A stretch of 64,000 bases of DNA. Source: Hyperoodon ampullatus (lineage: Eukaryota; Chordata; Mammalia; Artiodactyla; Ziphiidae). Numbering within the stretch: position 1 is the stretch's first letter; each line of letters starts with the position of its first letter. The stretch spans positions 73,105,771 to 73,169,770 of the forward strand of contig OX457063.1 in assembly GCA_949752795.1 (NCBI GenBank), given 5' to 3'. The notes beneath the pieces were generated by a model. The model was not told the DNA's origin, did no database searches, and worked only from the letters and a program-made list of their open reading frames with translations. This document shows, piece by piece, positions 63,441-64,000 of this stretch. A program made the position numbers and the translations under genes.

Positions 63441-64000
63441 AAAAAAAAAAAACCCTAACCTAGAGAGTGAGCTGAATAGAGCTGTAGCAGATCACTGACA
63501 AACTAAGCCTTATGTAAATTGTACTGAATTTTTAAGAAAAAAGGAGAAGGAGACTCAACCTTGCCTCTGAGGCCTGGGTCAAGCCACCCACTAGCTCAAG
63601 TATCTGGATGTGAAATATTCATAATTATTCTGCAGCATAGGAGTAACATGCTTGCAACACAGATCATATTTTGGCCAGACAAAAATAAATGAAGATAGAT
63701 AGGTAGATAGATAGGGCAAGAGTGAACAAATTCCCAATCAAGAAAGATCTGTAAATTTTTATTAAAAACTAGTGCTAAAAAAGACAGCAAACAAAATTAA
63801 AATCAACTACTCAACTACTGGGAAATAAATAAATGCAGACAAAACAAAAATAATAAACTAACTTGAAAAAGACTTTACAAACATATTTAGAATCTCAAAG
63901 ACATAAAGAATTAAATTATATCTACTAAAATAAAAAAACTAAGAAATTTTAAAACAAAACCAATTGTTAATTAATTAAAATAATTATTAAAAAGTTAAAA
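63441..64000. other. AT-rich unique sequence, no gene seen
   Basis: A short GATA-type repeat is at about 63692-63714. Nothing else was recognised. Confidence 0.4.

Overview
The window is non-coding-rich mammalian nuclear DNA, almost certainly from a cetacean (whale or dolphin). The evidence is six copies of a tRNA-derived SINE starting GGGCTTCCCTGGTGG, which I recognise as the cetacean CHR-2 type, and one relative of the CHR-1 type (CTTCCCTGGTGGTCCAGTGG). Young L1 elements of the cetartiodactyl kind are also present, and I see no BovB or ruminant SINE. No complete protein-coding gene is present. Every long ORF is either L1-derived, an antisense shadow of a SINE or L1, or a chance frame in AT-rich DNA.

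Layout. 1-13 kb: AT-rich unique DNA with old L1, L2-like and MIR remnants and two CHR-2 SINEs. 13.1-17.96 kb: L1-A, with an intact 5' end, broken ORF1, an endonuclease-domain ORF, then an inverted piece and a forward 3' end, the whole bracketed by a 12-13 bp target-site duplication. 18-39 kb: unique sequence with MER5A-, MIR- and L2-like relics, several 3' L1 ends in both orientations, two CHR-2 and one CHR-1-like SINE, and a long pyrimidine tract. 40.1-45.96 kb: L1-B, a longer but 5'-truncated dead L1. A CHR-2 SINE sits in its 3' UTR, and L1-B itself sits inside an older repeat. 46.4-64 kb: two MLT1/MaLR-like solo LTRs, microsatellites, more relics, and the only sequence that looks like cellular exons.

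The best non-repeat signal is on the minus strand. A 99-bp exon-like segment (50357-50455) and a 70-bp segment (47484-47553) each have an AG acceptor with a pyrimidine tract and a CAG/GTAACA donor. Each is open in the one frame that lets them splice together in phase. A third, possibly non-coding exon-like segment is at 58384-58522. I infer that most of the window is intronic to an unidentified minus-strand gene. I could not name the protein.

I found no convincing novel system. The other observations worth checking are perfect hairpins in unique DNA (20639, 56245-56295, 57549-57648), the unusual internal inversion of L1-A, and catalytic-residue changes shared by both L1 copies. All coordinates were read by eye and repeat-family names come from recognition, not from a database search.
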